From Mimachlamys varia (lineage: Eukaryota > Mollusca > Bivalvia > Pectinida > Pectinidae): a stretch of 64,000 bases of DNA. The notes beneath the pieces are model-generated. The model was not told the DNA's origin, ran no database searches, and worked only from the letters and a program-made list of their open reading frames with translations. The position numbers were made by a program, and so were the translations under genes. The DNA lies in assembly GCA_947623455.1 (NCBI GenBank), contig OX392535.1, positions 38,092,688-38,156,687 of the forward strand, written 5' to 3'. This document shows positions 1-13,168 of this stretch, piece after piece; the stretch's first letter is position 1, and each line of letters begins with the position of its first letter.

Positions 1-2085
1 GACAGGATAATTATATCCAAACAGAGCGCTCCGTTAAATGGCTACTTTCAATAGACACTTTAGTGTATGCGGCATCGGTATCTGGATTGTGGCTTAAAAA
101 ATAGATCTGCCTCGCGCTGACACAAATTATACAGAGAAGAGTTCCAATTCCGGTGATGGACTTCCTGTAGAACCGAGGAGATGACAATAACGGGTTTTGG
201 AGTATTTCTATAATCAAAGCCTATTGTTACCAAATACAGCATATTTTCCCAACAAGGCACAGCGTATTTTCCTGCTTCAGCACAGTGTTTCTACATCATT
301 TTTTTCCCTGCTAAATTACACCAATGACCTCTTTTAGCTAGAAATTCGTTAATTTATGAGATAATTTTTAAAAAAACCTAGCCATTTCAAATTTACAAAG
401 TTGATATGTTTACACGGCATAATCCCATTAGATAATTACAAATTCATCATGGTCATACTGTATAATTTTTATATCTCATATTGTCCCTGTAAACCAAAGG
501 CTGACATATCAAATGAGCTTTGGTTACATTATGATACGACTGAAAATTCATTCACAGAAAACCCAACTTGCAAGACGCAATGGCCCCAGTTTCGCGAAAG
601 TTCCTAAACTGAAAAAAAAATCTGAAGAATTTCCCTAAGTTCAGGAACATTCATAAAACTGGGACCAGGAACCTTACATTAGTCTAAATCTGGGGAAGTC
701 TCAACTAACATTCGCTAAAACTAGCTGAAATATAAGATATATTCAAATGAATTAATACAATTCGTGGAAACGTTAAGTTGGTATAAATTGGATTCAGACT
801 AGAACAGAAACATTTGTAGGTTGGTTAACAGTGTTTGGTCATCAAAACAATTGGAAACGATTCGCTTTTAAAACTTCTCGCCTTCAATTTGTCGACTATG
901 GTTATGTCTATTATTTCAAATTCAAAGGAAATAATCTAAAAAAAAAATAACAGGTCCAGATTGTTCTGGCATATTTTTATATATATGATACTTTGTTTTG
1001 ATCGAAGTTTGGAAAGTTAAACACTATACAATAAGACTTTTGGAATGAAGTTGTGCTCGGTTTATTTCATATCTTGCCGCTGACAACCTTTGTTTTGGGA
1101 AAATTTAATATCATGAACCCTAAAGCAAATATAACGTTATGTTAATAGAACAAAGTTTTATATTCAAATACTTCATTTAAGGATTTACCTCATTTTGACT
1201 ATATATACGGTAGAATGACCACAGTTGGCACTGAACATATTTTATGGTGCGCGTTAGCGTTGCCAACTGCGAGCATATTGCTGTATACGGAGTTAAAATT
1301 TACATACTATAGAAAGAATAAAGTTACTTCGGTGGTAACTGTGATAGTCATAGTTGTTAAGATGAAATTTACATCGATATACTTGTAAGTGTAAACGATA
1401 CGTAGTCAGCTATCAGTTTGCAATTTATTTTCATTGGTCCTTTTTGTAAATATTGCCGAAAAATGTGAGTCTCAATGCTAAATTGAAGTATTTTCAGAAT
1501 TTCTATGAGTCCTTTTATGATTTTATGAGTACTGGACTCGGGACTCACACCTTGATTGATTGTTTTTTTCATCTTTACATATATTTTTTTATCAAATTAT
1601 ATTACTAGCACTCCAAACCCATTTATTCATCATCTATAATGGTCATTAAAAAGACGCAATGACACACCGATCTGGAAGTGACGCTGTCAAACGTCGCAAC
1701 AGGTATTTATCAAGCCGACATTGTTAGCTTTACCGTAAAATAATTGCGAGTGTGTATGAATGGGATAAAAGTATTTGCCAGCATCCGTGTATTGTGTTAT
1801 TAGACGTAATAGATCTCGTTTATGTTTTATGTTTCAAGATGTCGAAGGAACCAAAGAATAACTGTCATCAAGTAGACCCAGTTATCGTTCTGAAGCGTCA
1901 ACGGCGCCATATTTGAGACAAACATCAATTTACCCAACCGTTTTTCATTGTGTAAACGCTAGTTTGCTAAGCTGAAGATTGAGTTTTGTTTATTTTACGT
2001 CTTATTAAAAACCAAGGTCATTTAAGGGCTATACTTACATGATAGAAAACACCAGGAAATATTCACTTGATCATATTACTTCGAT
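1..2085. other. Gene-free stretch, left edge
   Basis: No ORF above about 70 codons and no recognisable exon, RNA gene or TE protein on either strand. It holds one foldback (580-668, listed separately). The part from about 1,600 to 1,960 has more mixed base composition than its surroundings and no visible repeats, so it could be unique regulatory or intronic DNA; nothing identifies it further. Confidence 0.5.
580..668. repeat. Short foldback (MITE-like) element
   Basis: An imperfect inverted repeat: the left arm contains CCCAGTTTCGCGAAAGTTCC and the right arm, reverse-complemented, contains CCCAGTTTTATGAATGTTCC, with further matches toward the centre (AAACTGAA against AACTTAGG). The arms are about 31 bp around an A-rich loop. 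The shape is that of a small non-autonomous foldback transposon. No target-site duplication is obvious. Confidence 0.55.
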
Positions 2086-2087
2086 CG

Positions 2088-2355
2088 TGACGTCACAATG
2101 TTCTCTGCCAAATACAGTTCTTTGTTTTGCTTATATACTTACATTGATGCCATGACATTTACATAAATCTAACTTATATTTACATGGCGGATGTCGTCGA
2201 TGAAGCAGAAAACGAACACCTGGTATTATTTTCTTGTACTTTTTCAAGAGTCTACGTGCTAATACTTTCTTTGTTCATATTTTGCCCATAATTTGATCGA
2301 TTTTAAATTCTGATCATGGTTTTGTTGGCGGTTTGGTATTCTCTTATTTTTACCG
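2088..2355 (+). mobile_element. Dispersed repeat R1, copy 1 (diverged)
   Basis: Recognised by the R1 core at about 2,184-2,215 (ATGGCGGATGTCGTCGATGA, then AGCAGAAAACG), followed by ACACCTGGTATTATTTTCTT, the TTTGTTCATATTTTGCCC block and the TTTTGTTGG...TTTGGTATTCTC 3' end. The segment that usually reads GACGCTTACTCTTCCGG is partly deleted here, which breaks the short ATG-initiated frame of the core. A perfect TGACGTCA lies at 2,088-2,095 next to the left end. R1 is a non-coding, non-autonomous interspersed repeat of unassigned class; similar sequences are, as far as I recall, abundant in bivalve genomes. Confidence 0.7.
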
Positions 2356-2359
2356 GCTA

Positions 2360-3812
2360 AAAAGCAATGAATATTTTCGGTCAATGATATATTTCGAATG
2401 TCCATATAACCAAAACCACACCTCAACGAAAGTCCGTAACTGAGAATTATTGTAACAATACATAGGTCTTTCCGTCTAAAACAGATGGCAATATTTCAAC
2501 GTTCAGTGAAACGGAATATATCTCATTCTCTTTCCATATTGCAACCCTCATAATTTCTGAAATACCAAATAAAACCATCTTTAAGATAATATTAATTCTA
2601 ATGACAGGAGTTTCCGATAACAACGTGCGTCGATTAACTCCATTTAGTAAACGGGAAATGTTCATTTCAGCTATCATGGGAATCGACTTGCTATATTAAT
2701 GACAATAATATCATTATATGGGGAAGAATAAGTGTCTACGGGGTATATTACTTGTGTAATTATGACACGTTATTTTGGGGGGAAAAAAATCCTGATTCCT
2801 GTGATGTTTGGGCTCATTTAGCTCCGATAATCAATTTTATATTTGGTATTAGTAGTATTCATTACAATGGTCTAGTAAGCGACTGAAAGCCTTGAACGAA
2901 AAATAACTCCTCCATTTCTCGGGGAAGTTTTGATGTTTCTTGCAGCTTTCTCCCCGTTTTTTTTTTATAAAATATCAAAATATTGAAACCCAATTCAGAT
3001 ACCTGCTCATAAACACTATTCAGTGCTAAAAGACCACATAAAAATAAATAAATAAAGATTCGAAGGAAAGGAAATATTTAATTTAAAAGAAAGGTGAAAT
3101 GTATATGAGATTTATAGACAATTTATATATATATCAAACTAATTTATGAAGCAAAAACAATACCTAGTTTGGGTTATTGTAAGAGTTAACAAACAGCATT
3201 TTTCACCAATATTAACAAAGTATAGATATTTTTGGAACGCCATAGCCTCTATAATTTCTTATTTGTGAACAAATAAACCCAAGGGACCTTGGTATTAGTA
3301 GAATTCTTTGAAAAGAATTAAGATGAATTTCTTATTTGGAAATATTTTGGAATACCATTGTTCACATACGATGTACAGTTTTATTTACATTGAACTTCGG
3401 TGATATATTAACCAAACAATGAAAACATCAGTCGAGAATTATTGTCGACTTATGACAATGCTCTCGCAAATACTTTGGAATTATACATCTTTAACGTGTG
3501 CTTGTTATATTCAGGAGATATCTTTCTACCGCAATAGGTTGGTGTTATTCAACTCCCATGGTATCAAATAATCATTACAACTGTTGAATAACATTTTGTT
3601 TAAACCACACGTGGAATACACTCTAAACGCATTTTGATTGGTTGACATGATGGACTTTGATCGGAACGACGTCACTTGCTGATTGTTTACAACGTCATCG
3701 ATTGTTGACGTCGTTACCACTTGGCAGCAATATATATGAGATGATATGTTTTGCGCATATCATAGTCCATATATTTCTCTCCAGTTGTTTCCGACTGAGA
3801 TAGTGGAAGAAA
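2360..3812. other. Gene-free AT-rich stretch
   Basis: No exon, RNA gene or transposon protein seen. Around 3,660-3,715 there is a cluster of CGACGTCAC/AACGTCAT/TTGACGTCG words (three ACGTC cores in about 50 bp), which also occur at other foldback-like sites in the window. Confidence 0.5.
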
Positions 3813-3813
3813 C

Positions 3814-3950
3814 AGGCTAAATAACTCGTGGTTATTGGATTTGGAATTGCTTTCACTCTCGCTAAAGCTCGTGTCGTTCGTCACTTTAAAACAATTATTA
3901 ACGAGAGTGAAATAAATCCCAATTCAAACAACCACTCGTTGTGTAACCTC
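3814..3950. repeat. Palindromic foldback element, ~137 bp
   Basis: The left arm (about 3,814-3,868) contains CTCGTGGTTATTGGATTTGG and TTTCACTCTCG. The right arm (about 3,897-3,950) contains CGAGAGTGAAATAAATCCCA and CCACTCGTTGTG. They are reverse complements over about 50 bp with scattered mismatches and a short loop near 3,870-3,895. This is the layout of a hairpin MITE. The ORFs that overlap it carry no recognisable protein. Confidence 0.65.
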
Positions 3951-5934
3951 TATATCTCTGCATATTATTTTTTCTCATTTACGAAATATTTTCTCCGCTA
4001 TTTGGAATATTATATAGATCATTTACTATGTTTTTGTCAGTGCTGATTTTGGAAAATGACCTTTGGAAAACACAACTCTGTTAACACCTATCATAAACGC
4101 TTAAATGTATGGCAAAACAAAAATATTGCATGACTTCTTGCATGTGATTTTTCTGTTTCATTTCAGAAAACTTTGAAAGTTATTATAAAGCAACAACTGT
4201 GGTTTTCACAAATTTGGATTTCCACTTATATTGCTAAAGCATCAGCTGTATAGTGCCACAGTAATTGGGTTTTATTTTTGTGTATGAGTTTGTTTTGTTT
4301 TGGGGATTTATTTTTGTGTATGGGTTTGTTTTGTTTTGGGGTTTTATTTTTGTGTGTGGGTTTGTTATTGGGTTTATTTTTTTGCATACTCAATCTATTA
4401 TCAGATTTTAGGAGTGCCATCTTATGTGTTGTCTGTTATATTCTGTTTCCCATGCATGTATGCTAACCCAAAAATACAACAGAAGAAAAGCAGACTTATT
4501 GTTCAGTAAAATCACCTTCAGCCTCCTACCAGCATCATTATTACCAAAAACAAAATTAGGGTCAATAGGATTAGACTAAACCAGGGGTCAAATGTGGCAG
4601 CGGACACGACTGTGGATGTATCGGGATGATAAATGAATGAGTAATTTGTAAATCGGATACGTCTCTAGGGGACCTGTTCCAGGATATTGGTATTCACTCC
4701 ATTAGAACATTGAATTAACTTTGAAATCAACACCAAAAAGAAAATTATTTTGTTAACAATTATTTGTTCTCCGACGGCTTAGGATAATCAATAAAGGTTT
4801 GGAGGTTGCCTTCCTTTAAAACACTATATTGTTCTTAAAATAACGTAAAACTGACTCCAGATCTTGGCAAAACATAAGGATGGTTATGTATTGACAGCGT
4901 TACAACTATATCTTTACAAGTATGAATTACGCCTTCCCAATGAGACGGTATCCCTCAAGACTATCTTCCTGATATCATCGCTTTTGAACATATTAATAAA
5001 GTCATTGGTACTTTTACCTTATACAAAGACGTTGCGTTCAGGGATTTATGTATTTCGTTAATCATTTGTTTTCTTCTGATGTTTTTCATATTAAGAAAGA
5101 CTTAGGACTAATTACGTAAGGATAACCCTAGGAAACGGGAGAAATGTGCAGTAATGTTAAAGGCATAGGCTAGTGTATAGCAGTAATCCTGTTATAGCAA
5201 AGCGCTTTGTTAGACCGTCAACAAGAACCAATATAAGTATAATATATGGCATTTCGAAATGTTTTTTTTCTGCTGGTGTGAAATACATTTGCCGCCGATA
5301 ACACAAGCACAATCGATTGCAATGTTTGTGATGGTCATACACGGCGCAATTATATTGTGTATACGGGTGCACGCACGTGTAAAACTTGTAACGATTTGGC
5401 TATACGTTTGAAATGTATTTATTCAACGTATAGAGATAACGATTACAGTGACATCAGATTTGGGGGAGGCTGTGTGGAGATATAACAACATCCAGTAGGT
5501 GACTACCAGATCAATGTCTTCATGAGGTAGCAAGGTTATACATTGTTACAAAGAGTATGTATGTGTAACACATATAGAACACCATTATTCAGTCTGCGGT
5601 TTGATAGATAATTGCAATTTTTCTTTGGAAAATGGAGGTGTCTAGCTGTGACAAGCCCATAACTTTGGAATTTGTCAGCAATTTAAAAACAGCGAACCGC
5701 TTAACAATTCGTTGAGTAGCGAGAAACCGAAAATAGATTTGTTTTCATAAATCATGTCATATATCTATAATATCTGTCACTTTTAAAAATAATAGATAAT
5801 TTCAACTCTGCCATTTTCCGTTTGATAATATAGCGGTCTGCTAGTTACATATTTAACTACATTAAATGCTTAGCTATACATCCTAAACCCCACAAAATAT
5901 GCATGATAACCACCCAAAAAACGTCAGAACTTAC
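3951..5934. other. Gene-free stretch
   Basis: Contains the 36 bp minisatellite at 4,266-4,376 (listed separately) and otherwise unique AT-rich DNA. No exon, RNA gene or TE protein recognised. Confidence 0.5.
4266..4376. repeat. Minisatellite, 36 bp unit x ~3
   Basis: TTTATTTTTGTGTATGAG-type units start at about 4,271, 4,307 and 4,343, exactly 36 bp apart, each continuing TTTGTTTTGTTTTGGGG. A fourth, truncated and diverged unit follows. Both strands give short ORFs across it (periodic Phe/Cys/Leu on +, Lys/Asn/Pro on -), which are translations of the repeat rather than genes. Confidence 0.85.
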
Positions 5935-5936
5935 TT

Positions 5937-6254
5937 TATGGTCGCCTTCTTTGTCTCATTGAGAAATATTCTGTATCTTTTAGTGATATGAAGATGATCG
6001 TTTTTGAGAATGCTCATTAGTGTGTTTAACTGTCGTGATTGACAATAATACTCGTTTCACATTATGCATGTGACAAAGATTTGTCGTCGATGAAGCAGAA
6101 GACGCTTACTCTTCCGGAACACCTGGTCTTATTATTTTGTACTTTTACAGGGGTCTCCATGTAAATTGTTCCTTTGTTCATAATTTGCCTCTGGTTTAAT
6201 CGATTTTGAGTTCGGATTATGATTTTATTAACGCTTCGGTATTCTCGAATTTAT
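5937..6254 (+). mobile_element. Dispersed repeat R1, copy 2 (near full length)
   Basis: One of the most complete copies. The 5' end is TGGTCGCC followed by TTTGTCTCATTGAGAAATAT. The middle reads GTGATATGAAGATG, GCTCATTAGTGTGTTTAACT and GTGATTGACAATAATACTCG. The core GTCGTCGATGAAGCAGAAGA at about 6,083 continues into CGCTTACTCTTCCGGAACAC. The 3' part has TTTAATCGATTTTGAGTTCG and ends near CGGTATTCTCG. About 25 bp before the core (the ACATGGCGGG part) is deleted, so the usual ATG is missing. At about 318 bp it gives the best estimate of R1 length. No terminal inverted repeats and no poly(A) tail are visible, so the element class is uncertain. Confidence 0.75.
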
Positions 6255-9200
6255 TTCTACAACAAATATACAGTTTCCTAGATCACCTTCCTCAAGCCCA
6301 TAACATGTAGTTTCTTATTCTAGGTAGCATTTGAACACTGATTATATAAAACTGAAAGTAGCCGCAATGGAAAGTTTTAAAATTGTCTCTTAGCACAAGT
6401 GGTCTCTTAATACAGGTGTTCTTCTGGGCAATGTTTCTTCTATTGTTTATACTGTTCTGGTGATAACAAATTCTAATTTCCCGTGTAGACTTTTTTTAAT
6501 CGTTTATGAAATTGACTACGAGTGAGTTGAATCTGTTTACTCATCCTATTTGTCAGGGATTACTTATTTATTGACATAGTAAGCATATCTCAGCCCTTAT
6601 GCTTCTTATTACGGTCACGAATAATCTGGGTTTCCCATCATTTATCTTATGGTTTAGATTGATATAAATCATATTCTTTCCAGGTTGTCTGTCGTTAATG
6701 ACCACATTAATATCAAAGGACCAACATGGTCGATCAAAATAAGTCTCATCTGGACGATATGTATCAAAAAATAATTATGAGGTCAAGAACAAAAACTATA
6801 GCCAAAGGTCACACTAATAAGGTATTAAGGTGTTAAAGACCACTCGGTGCGGTCATGACGTTTAACCTTGTATGTGCATTCATTATTTATCCATTAATTG
6901 AGTCTGTATTACAAATACCTTGTTTTAGCCTTTCCAAGCATGTGGATATGATCAAAGGAACAAAATACAGACGAACTAAAAGAAATGATGTATTCATGTC
7001 AAATCGTTTTTTTATAAGAATGTTAAATGTTCCTATTTTGTCCTTGGTCATAATCTCATATGATCATTAGTTGATTACGAAAACAGGACAAATATCTTGC
7101 ATCCAAGTCAATGTTTTTCTTTCTCTTAAGATTGATAGCCCAACATTAAATTAATAGTTTGCCTGTTCAAGCAGCATCTATCAACACAAGAGATTCATTA
7201 TATCTTGCCAAAAGAAAATACTGGAAAAAGTGGCAAAGGATGATTTCGATCCACCATGATGCTCATATCACAGATATCGTCAATTACCCGAAATGCGATC
7301 AGCATAATTATCCCATCTATTTCGAGTAACAAATGGTACTTGCTGTTTTAAACTATCGATTCTCTTTAAACATAAAACTTTTCAATAACGCAGCGATATC
7401 TTGATATTTGTTTGATTTGAAACTGTTCAGAATGTGTATGTTTGAGCATTATACGGGTACAAATAGTCGTGTTAATTGCAAAGCATAGCAAGCCTGCATA
7501 ACATAGCAATACTAATTTCATTTCGGTAAAGAAATTAAAAGTGAAAATTGAGCGCTAAACAAAATTTATTTACAAAATTATTGACTAATACACAAACTTT
7601 ATTTAAAAATTACACATGTGAATGTATTTTGAAATCAATGGAGATATACATACAAAATACAAACACTATCTTGTCAGTATGTGATAAATGTGTAAGAAAT
7701 ACTGTATGTATATTTTAATTAGCGCACTCTTATTTTAGCGCTCCGAGGAGGGTTGGACTTATTAGCGCCATCTCCAATTCAAGCGAAGACGGCAAAAACA
7801 TTTTTTTTAAATTAATACACTTTCCTGATATTCTCTTTAAAAGCCGCTAGTATTAGTATAATACTAAAATCATATCATGCATTTTCTCAATACACTGACA
7901 CCAATTGCTAACTGCTAAACTTTGTAATTTGGTGAGGATGAAACAATTTTTGTTATTTTATCTTACAGCGTAAATATAACTATTGATATACTATTGCCAA
8001 TAATGTATTTTCAAATCAATTATTTCCCTATCCTTAAAAGTAATTTACTATGATGATAGCGAATCTGAATGTAAATTCACAGTCCGTTGGTTTTAAATTA
8101 GATTGAATACATGCAATACACAATATTTCGTTATAGGACATAAGGTCCCAAAGGAGGTATTGTGGCACTCATGCATACATATATATGGATAAGTACGTGT
8201 ATACCACATTTATGTCATTATATTTTAGACGTGAGACGTTGATACAGTATAGTCTGAACTTGATACTCAGAGGTAGCACATCGACAAAACCAGACTCTAA
8301 ACACAGCGAATGTAATGTGATTTGTGACTGTGTTAACCGTTAATAAAAGCCTAGAATATTTATAATTATGTATATCCCTAGACGGGTATCGTTATAAATA
8401 GACAGTGCTTTTGTAAATATATTGTAATTTGTTATATATAATGACTTGCTTGCTTTAGGATCGTTTGTAAACAAATGATATATACAATTCAAATAATTTG
8501 CGCACTTTTATCAAAACGTACAGTCTAAAATTGTATTGTCGATTATGATTCATTTAGTGCAAGATAATATAAAGTTGCCTTTTATAAAACAAAAAATACT
8601 GCTTTCGATTATATAAGATTGAATTAAAGTACATTGTAACAAATGAGAATTTTGAATTCGAGCTTAATACATGCGTTTTAGATAGTTTGTTTAATTGTAT
8701 GCAATTGCTGCAGGTATTTATTTCATATTAAAATGTAAGAGAGCAGGGCATTTTCCAAAAATCTAGATGTATAACTCGAGCACAATACCTAATCGAGATT
8801 TGGTACCATTATGTGTGTTACGTCACCTTTCATACTTAACCTGTCTTAATATTTCACCTTACCTTAAAAATTCCAATAACATCAAAAATAGACTTGTAAC
8901 TTGCAACATCTAGATGCGAATTTAGGTTTCTAGACTTCCCATTGAATTTCAAATCCCAATGAATTTCTCCCTCACTTGCCATGGCTCAACAAGTTTTGTT
9001 TATTGCTTGAGGTCTTCCTTCGTGGTATTTTCAGGGAATATTACAGTAAGATTTCTCAGTTGATGTATTTAATATGTATCAATCAACTTTTCTTCATCTT
9101 CAGCAATTCAGTTAGAATCGCTTAAGATTTATTTCTCAATTCTAAAATTTCCCTTTGGGTTTGTTTAACCTTTTGGTAACTGCTGCTGAAGATTTTATCA

Positions 9201-10015
9201 TATTTGAAGTATGTCATACATAGGGCAACGGTTTGATATTGCTTTTATCATTCAATGTATACAAATTGGATTCACAGTACATGCTGAATGGTGAATGTCT
9301 TCAAAGCAATGCATATAATTCTTCGAAATTTCGTTACAGAAAAAAATGTTTTAGACGATTTCAGGAAGCTTTAAATGGTAACGATGAGAGTTTTATCGTT
9401 AGGATGTAAAAGGTTTAAGCAAAAAATGAATGTTCATGTTTGATTTTAAGTGAAATTTTAATGTATATCATGATCGCAGGACACTATTTAACAACAGATA
9501 TATGAAAAAAGTATCGGGAAATTGCCACATGATGGTTTTTTCTTTTTAAAAATCAGTCTATTGTGATTCGACAGCTACTTACTTTATAAATATAATTGAT
9601 TTTTCAATCTCAAGGAGATTTAACGCTTTTTCCCGTTATTTTCCTTGTGATATGATTCCTTATGGATTTTCCTATCGACGGGAATAACACCGACAAATAA
9701 TAAAATAAAGTTGATTTAACTGTTTACAAATCCGCAATATAAAAATGAAGACAGCCTATAAACATACCCCCCAAAACCCTATTTATTTAAGCATACATCA
9801 TAGTCTAAAACATTCTTCTTGAAAATATCGCTTAAATAAAACCGAAGGAAAAACTCGTTCCACTGTGCAAGATAAATACAGGAATATTGCAACATTTGAA
9901 TGTCAGCCTAACATACAAAAAGTGATATTCTGTATGCGTTTTTTTTGTTTTGTTTTGTTTTTTAGCATAGATGTTCCTGAGTGATTAAGTGGTGAAATAA
10001 TCGTACAATCTATTT
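6255..10015. other. Gene-free stretch, 3.8 kb
   Basis: Mostly unique AT-rich DNA without recognisable exons, RNA genes or TE proteins. AGCGCTAAA-type words near 7,550 and 7,735 are weakly inverted relative to each other but are too short to call an element. A TTTTGTTTTG simple repeat sits at about 9,937-9,962. Confidence 0.5.
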
Positions 10016-10890
10016 TGTTAGAGAAAACACATTGGTGACATTGAGATGTTTATTATGAGGAGCTTACGTAAGGATTACCTGTATGTTGTCACGGTTAGAG
10101 CCACACTCTCGTGTCATTTATATAAGCTGACAGGTGGCTGGTGTTGGTAAACAGGTAATGGAGATACGAATGCATCATTGATTGCGGAAACAATTACCAA
10201 GGTGTTTTAGTAGCAGACTTACCTGTGAGAATGGCCTGAACGCAGATCGCTGCAAACTGTGGATGTCCCATTGCTGGTGTAGCTCTCTGATACAAGCGAT
10301 ATCACACACTCTTTACACAATCAGTGTTTCCTTTAAAGAAAAAAACGATCCCTTTCGTGAAGAGAACACAGATTCCTACTCATCGAATTGATGAAAATTG
10401 ATGTACTCTCCTTGCCGAAACAACATATTTGGACCAGCAGTGGAGAAAAGTGCTGTGTATTGGTGCTGTGTTGTACAGATGAAGCTTACTGTCTGGGTGT
10501 GATGACATCTAGATCCACAGCGCTATCCTCGCTGCTTCTATATTAATATACCGTTGATCTCTTAATGACTAGATCGACTACCTCGTTAGCAACGAACTGT
10601 CAAAATATTAGATCATTAAATCTAAATAGCTACCAATATAAGGTAGGCCTCTAGATGCTCATCCATGCATGAACCAGCAGGGGGATTTGAGGCGGGTTGT
10701 TCCAATCCGTTTCAAGATGGTTGGCAGGTTAAGGTGTTTTGCTGGTGTAAACATTTCATGAGTCTTTTACAAATAAAAACACTTTATCTGTCCCTGTTAA
10801 ACCCCGTCAACCAATCGACTAGGTGTCACGTTAAGTCAGCTTACTCTGTGATCACGAGAAACTATAAAATTCCTTTTTATGGATTCATTT
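10016..10890. other. Unique complex block, possible non-coding regulatory DNA
   Basis: In contrast to the flanks this block has higher GC, no visible repeats, and dense transcription-factor-like words: TTGGTAAACAGGTAA (forkhead-like plus an E-box-like half) near 10,144-10,158, CATTGATTGCGG near 10,173, and CAGGTGG near 10,130. Short ORFs cross it, for example 10,182-10,391 and 10,665-10,895, but none resembles a known protein. It could be a conserved non-coding element or an unrecognised exon cluster; conservation between species would decide. Confidence 0.25.
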
Positions 10891-12649
10891 CATGAAATAA
10901 CTTTCATCGAACTTCTGAAAAAAGAAATATCCAATATTAGCGATAAGCCGATAATATCTTCATCACATCTTCATCCAGCACACAACTTGGACACGCCGAT
11001 TTTCTTAGCTTTCAGTTTGCTGTAGATATATTTTACGATGCATTTCACTATATTTTTAAACTGTATTTCAATTTATATCATGTTAATATCACGCTGATTG
11101 CCTTAATAAGGATAATAAGATAGATTAGATGAACACGATATATATTGTGCGCGTGCTCTCAACTGAACGTGCGAGGCTACACTGGCCGTTAGCAGTCCCC
11201 GGTAGTACGGTAAACCCAGTGACGTCACTGCAGACAGAACCGCTTAAATAATACTACGATTAAAATCACATCCCGGAGCTCAACTATGTGCTCCCACAGA
11301 TGAATTTATGTATTGCGTATATACCGCACCGCAATGGTATACTGGTAACAACCGCATCATTAACACCTGATCACTTTTAAATGTATACATATTAATGCGC
11401 GAGAATGGATTCTCAGCAATTGTTACTGTATATCAAAATGTAAGTCACAGAAAAGATGTATGTTTTGACGCCTCCGTGCCGATCGTCTGACGATATAGTC
11501 AGTATAATGTAGATATACGCCGTACAAAGAACTGAAGCCGCTCAACAGTACCACCGCCACGTCTACGCTAGACATTGCTTTTGGTAGCTTGGACATCGAC
11601 GTGCATTAAGTTGCTTATCGTTAGGGGATACCTGTAATATTTAATATCCTATACTCATAAACTACGCTATATATTTTTTTTATTATTTTGATTTCCTTAT
11701 TCTCAAGTCTTTTGATTCACGATTTAGATAATAAAAGTAATAATTTGCACTAGAAAATTTCATATTTTAAAGAAAACCCTTCCTTAACATTTTTACTCTA
11801 AAAGTTTTATTGACATCGCGCTTGATTTGAATGTTTCACTTATCTGATGGCAATCTCTATACTCGTTAGAAACAACGACTCCAAGTGTATGGTCTGTTAG
11901 ATTCTTCTCTATGGAACACCTACGGAAGGAAAAAGCTTGCTGCATACCACTTTAGTATTTGAGGCGACACATATACAGGACTCACGGCAGTGCTTTTGTG
12001 TATCTTCATTCCACCTGACAATACTTCAGATACCTTTTTTTCTCATTGACTTACTTTTTCGCTTTGGCGTTTTTTCCAAGAGTTTCGTTTTTAGACAACT
12101 TTGTATACTACCATGGGCACTGTAAAACTCCTGACAAGTAAGTCTTTTCTCAGAAGCTACATATCGGTTTCATTTGTATTATGATTTTACACATCAGTAC
12201 TGAATTGCTTCTGTATAAAGGTTGAACGTCTACCATTAGAAATGAATCTTGCCTAAGTTCTACAACATAATGATTTGTGTACGAATTGAGCATAACATCT
12301 TGATTTCGTAACTTTCCGAGACATTTTGGTAGCTTTTGTTGTTTCGTATCCAGACGGTTTGTGGACTTAATCGTTTATCATGTTTTTTTTCGTAAAATGT
12401 ATTCTAAAAATCTGAGGTTATTTGTTCTCATCGAAATGGTTTGAATTAGGTTATGTAGTCGTGCAATCAATAAACAGGGTTTAGTTGGTGTTATTCATGC
12501 TTAAAGCAGTTAATTACATCTTGAATCTTTGGCGCACAACTTCATTTTCTGGACATTATAGTAAGCAACGACGATGCATAGTCTGTGCTGTAAAAAAATG
12601 TATATGTATTTGGAAAATTTAGGTTCTTCTCGATTTGCATAGACATCTA
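10891..12649. other. Gene-free stretch before the 23 bp array
   Basis: Unique DNA. About 11,140-11,630 is richer in GC and CpG, with a perfect TGACGTCA at 11,220-11,227 and no visible repeats. The rest is AT-rich. No gene recognised. Confidence 0.45.
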
Positions 12650-12918
12650 AGTCTCCTCTGTTCTTGCTTTACTGTATTTTCGGATCCTTTTTAGGCATCA
12701 CCACGGTACCTGTTTGGGTGTTTTGGTGTCTCCTCGGTCCCGTTCTGGTAACTCCTCTGTTCCTGCCTTGGTGTCCCCTCAGTTCCTATTTTGATGTCTC
12801 CTCTTTTTCTGCATTGGTGTATCCTCGGTTCCTGTTTTGGTGTATCCTCTTTTCCTGTTTTGGTGTATCCTCAGTTCCTGTTTTGATGTATCCTCGGTTC
12901 CTGTTTTGGTGTATCCTC

Positions 12919-13168
12919 TTTTCCTATTTTGGTGTACCATCGGTACCGGCCTTGATGTTTCCTCTGTTCCTGTTTTGGTGTATTATCGGTTTCTGTTTTA
13001 TGACATAGGTTGCTGTTTTTGGGTATCATCTGTTCCTGTTTTGGTGTATTCTCTGTTCCTGTTTTGGTGTATCCTCGGTTCCTGTTTTGGTGTATCCTCG
13101 GTTCCTGTTTTGGTGTATCCTCAGTTTCTGTTTTGGTGTTTCTTCGGTTTCTGTTTTGGTGTATCCTC
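12919..13168. repeat. Higher-order block A, short 250 bp period
   Basis: This stretch, from the CTATTTTGGTGTACC marker through the TATGACATAGG marker to the next copy of the same marker, repeats at an offset of 250 bp, which is 11 x 23 minus 3. The 3 bp deficit sits in the irregular marker monomers, so the marker acts as a phase label for each higher-order copy. Confidence 0.8.

Noticed and set aside
7545..7760. Inverted AGCGCTAAA words as a MITE
   Set aside because: The matching ends are only about 10 bp and the spacing and flanks give no further symmetry.
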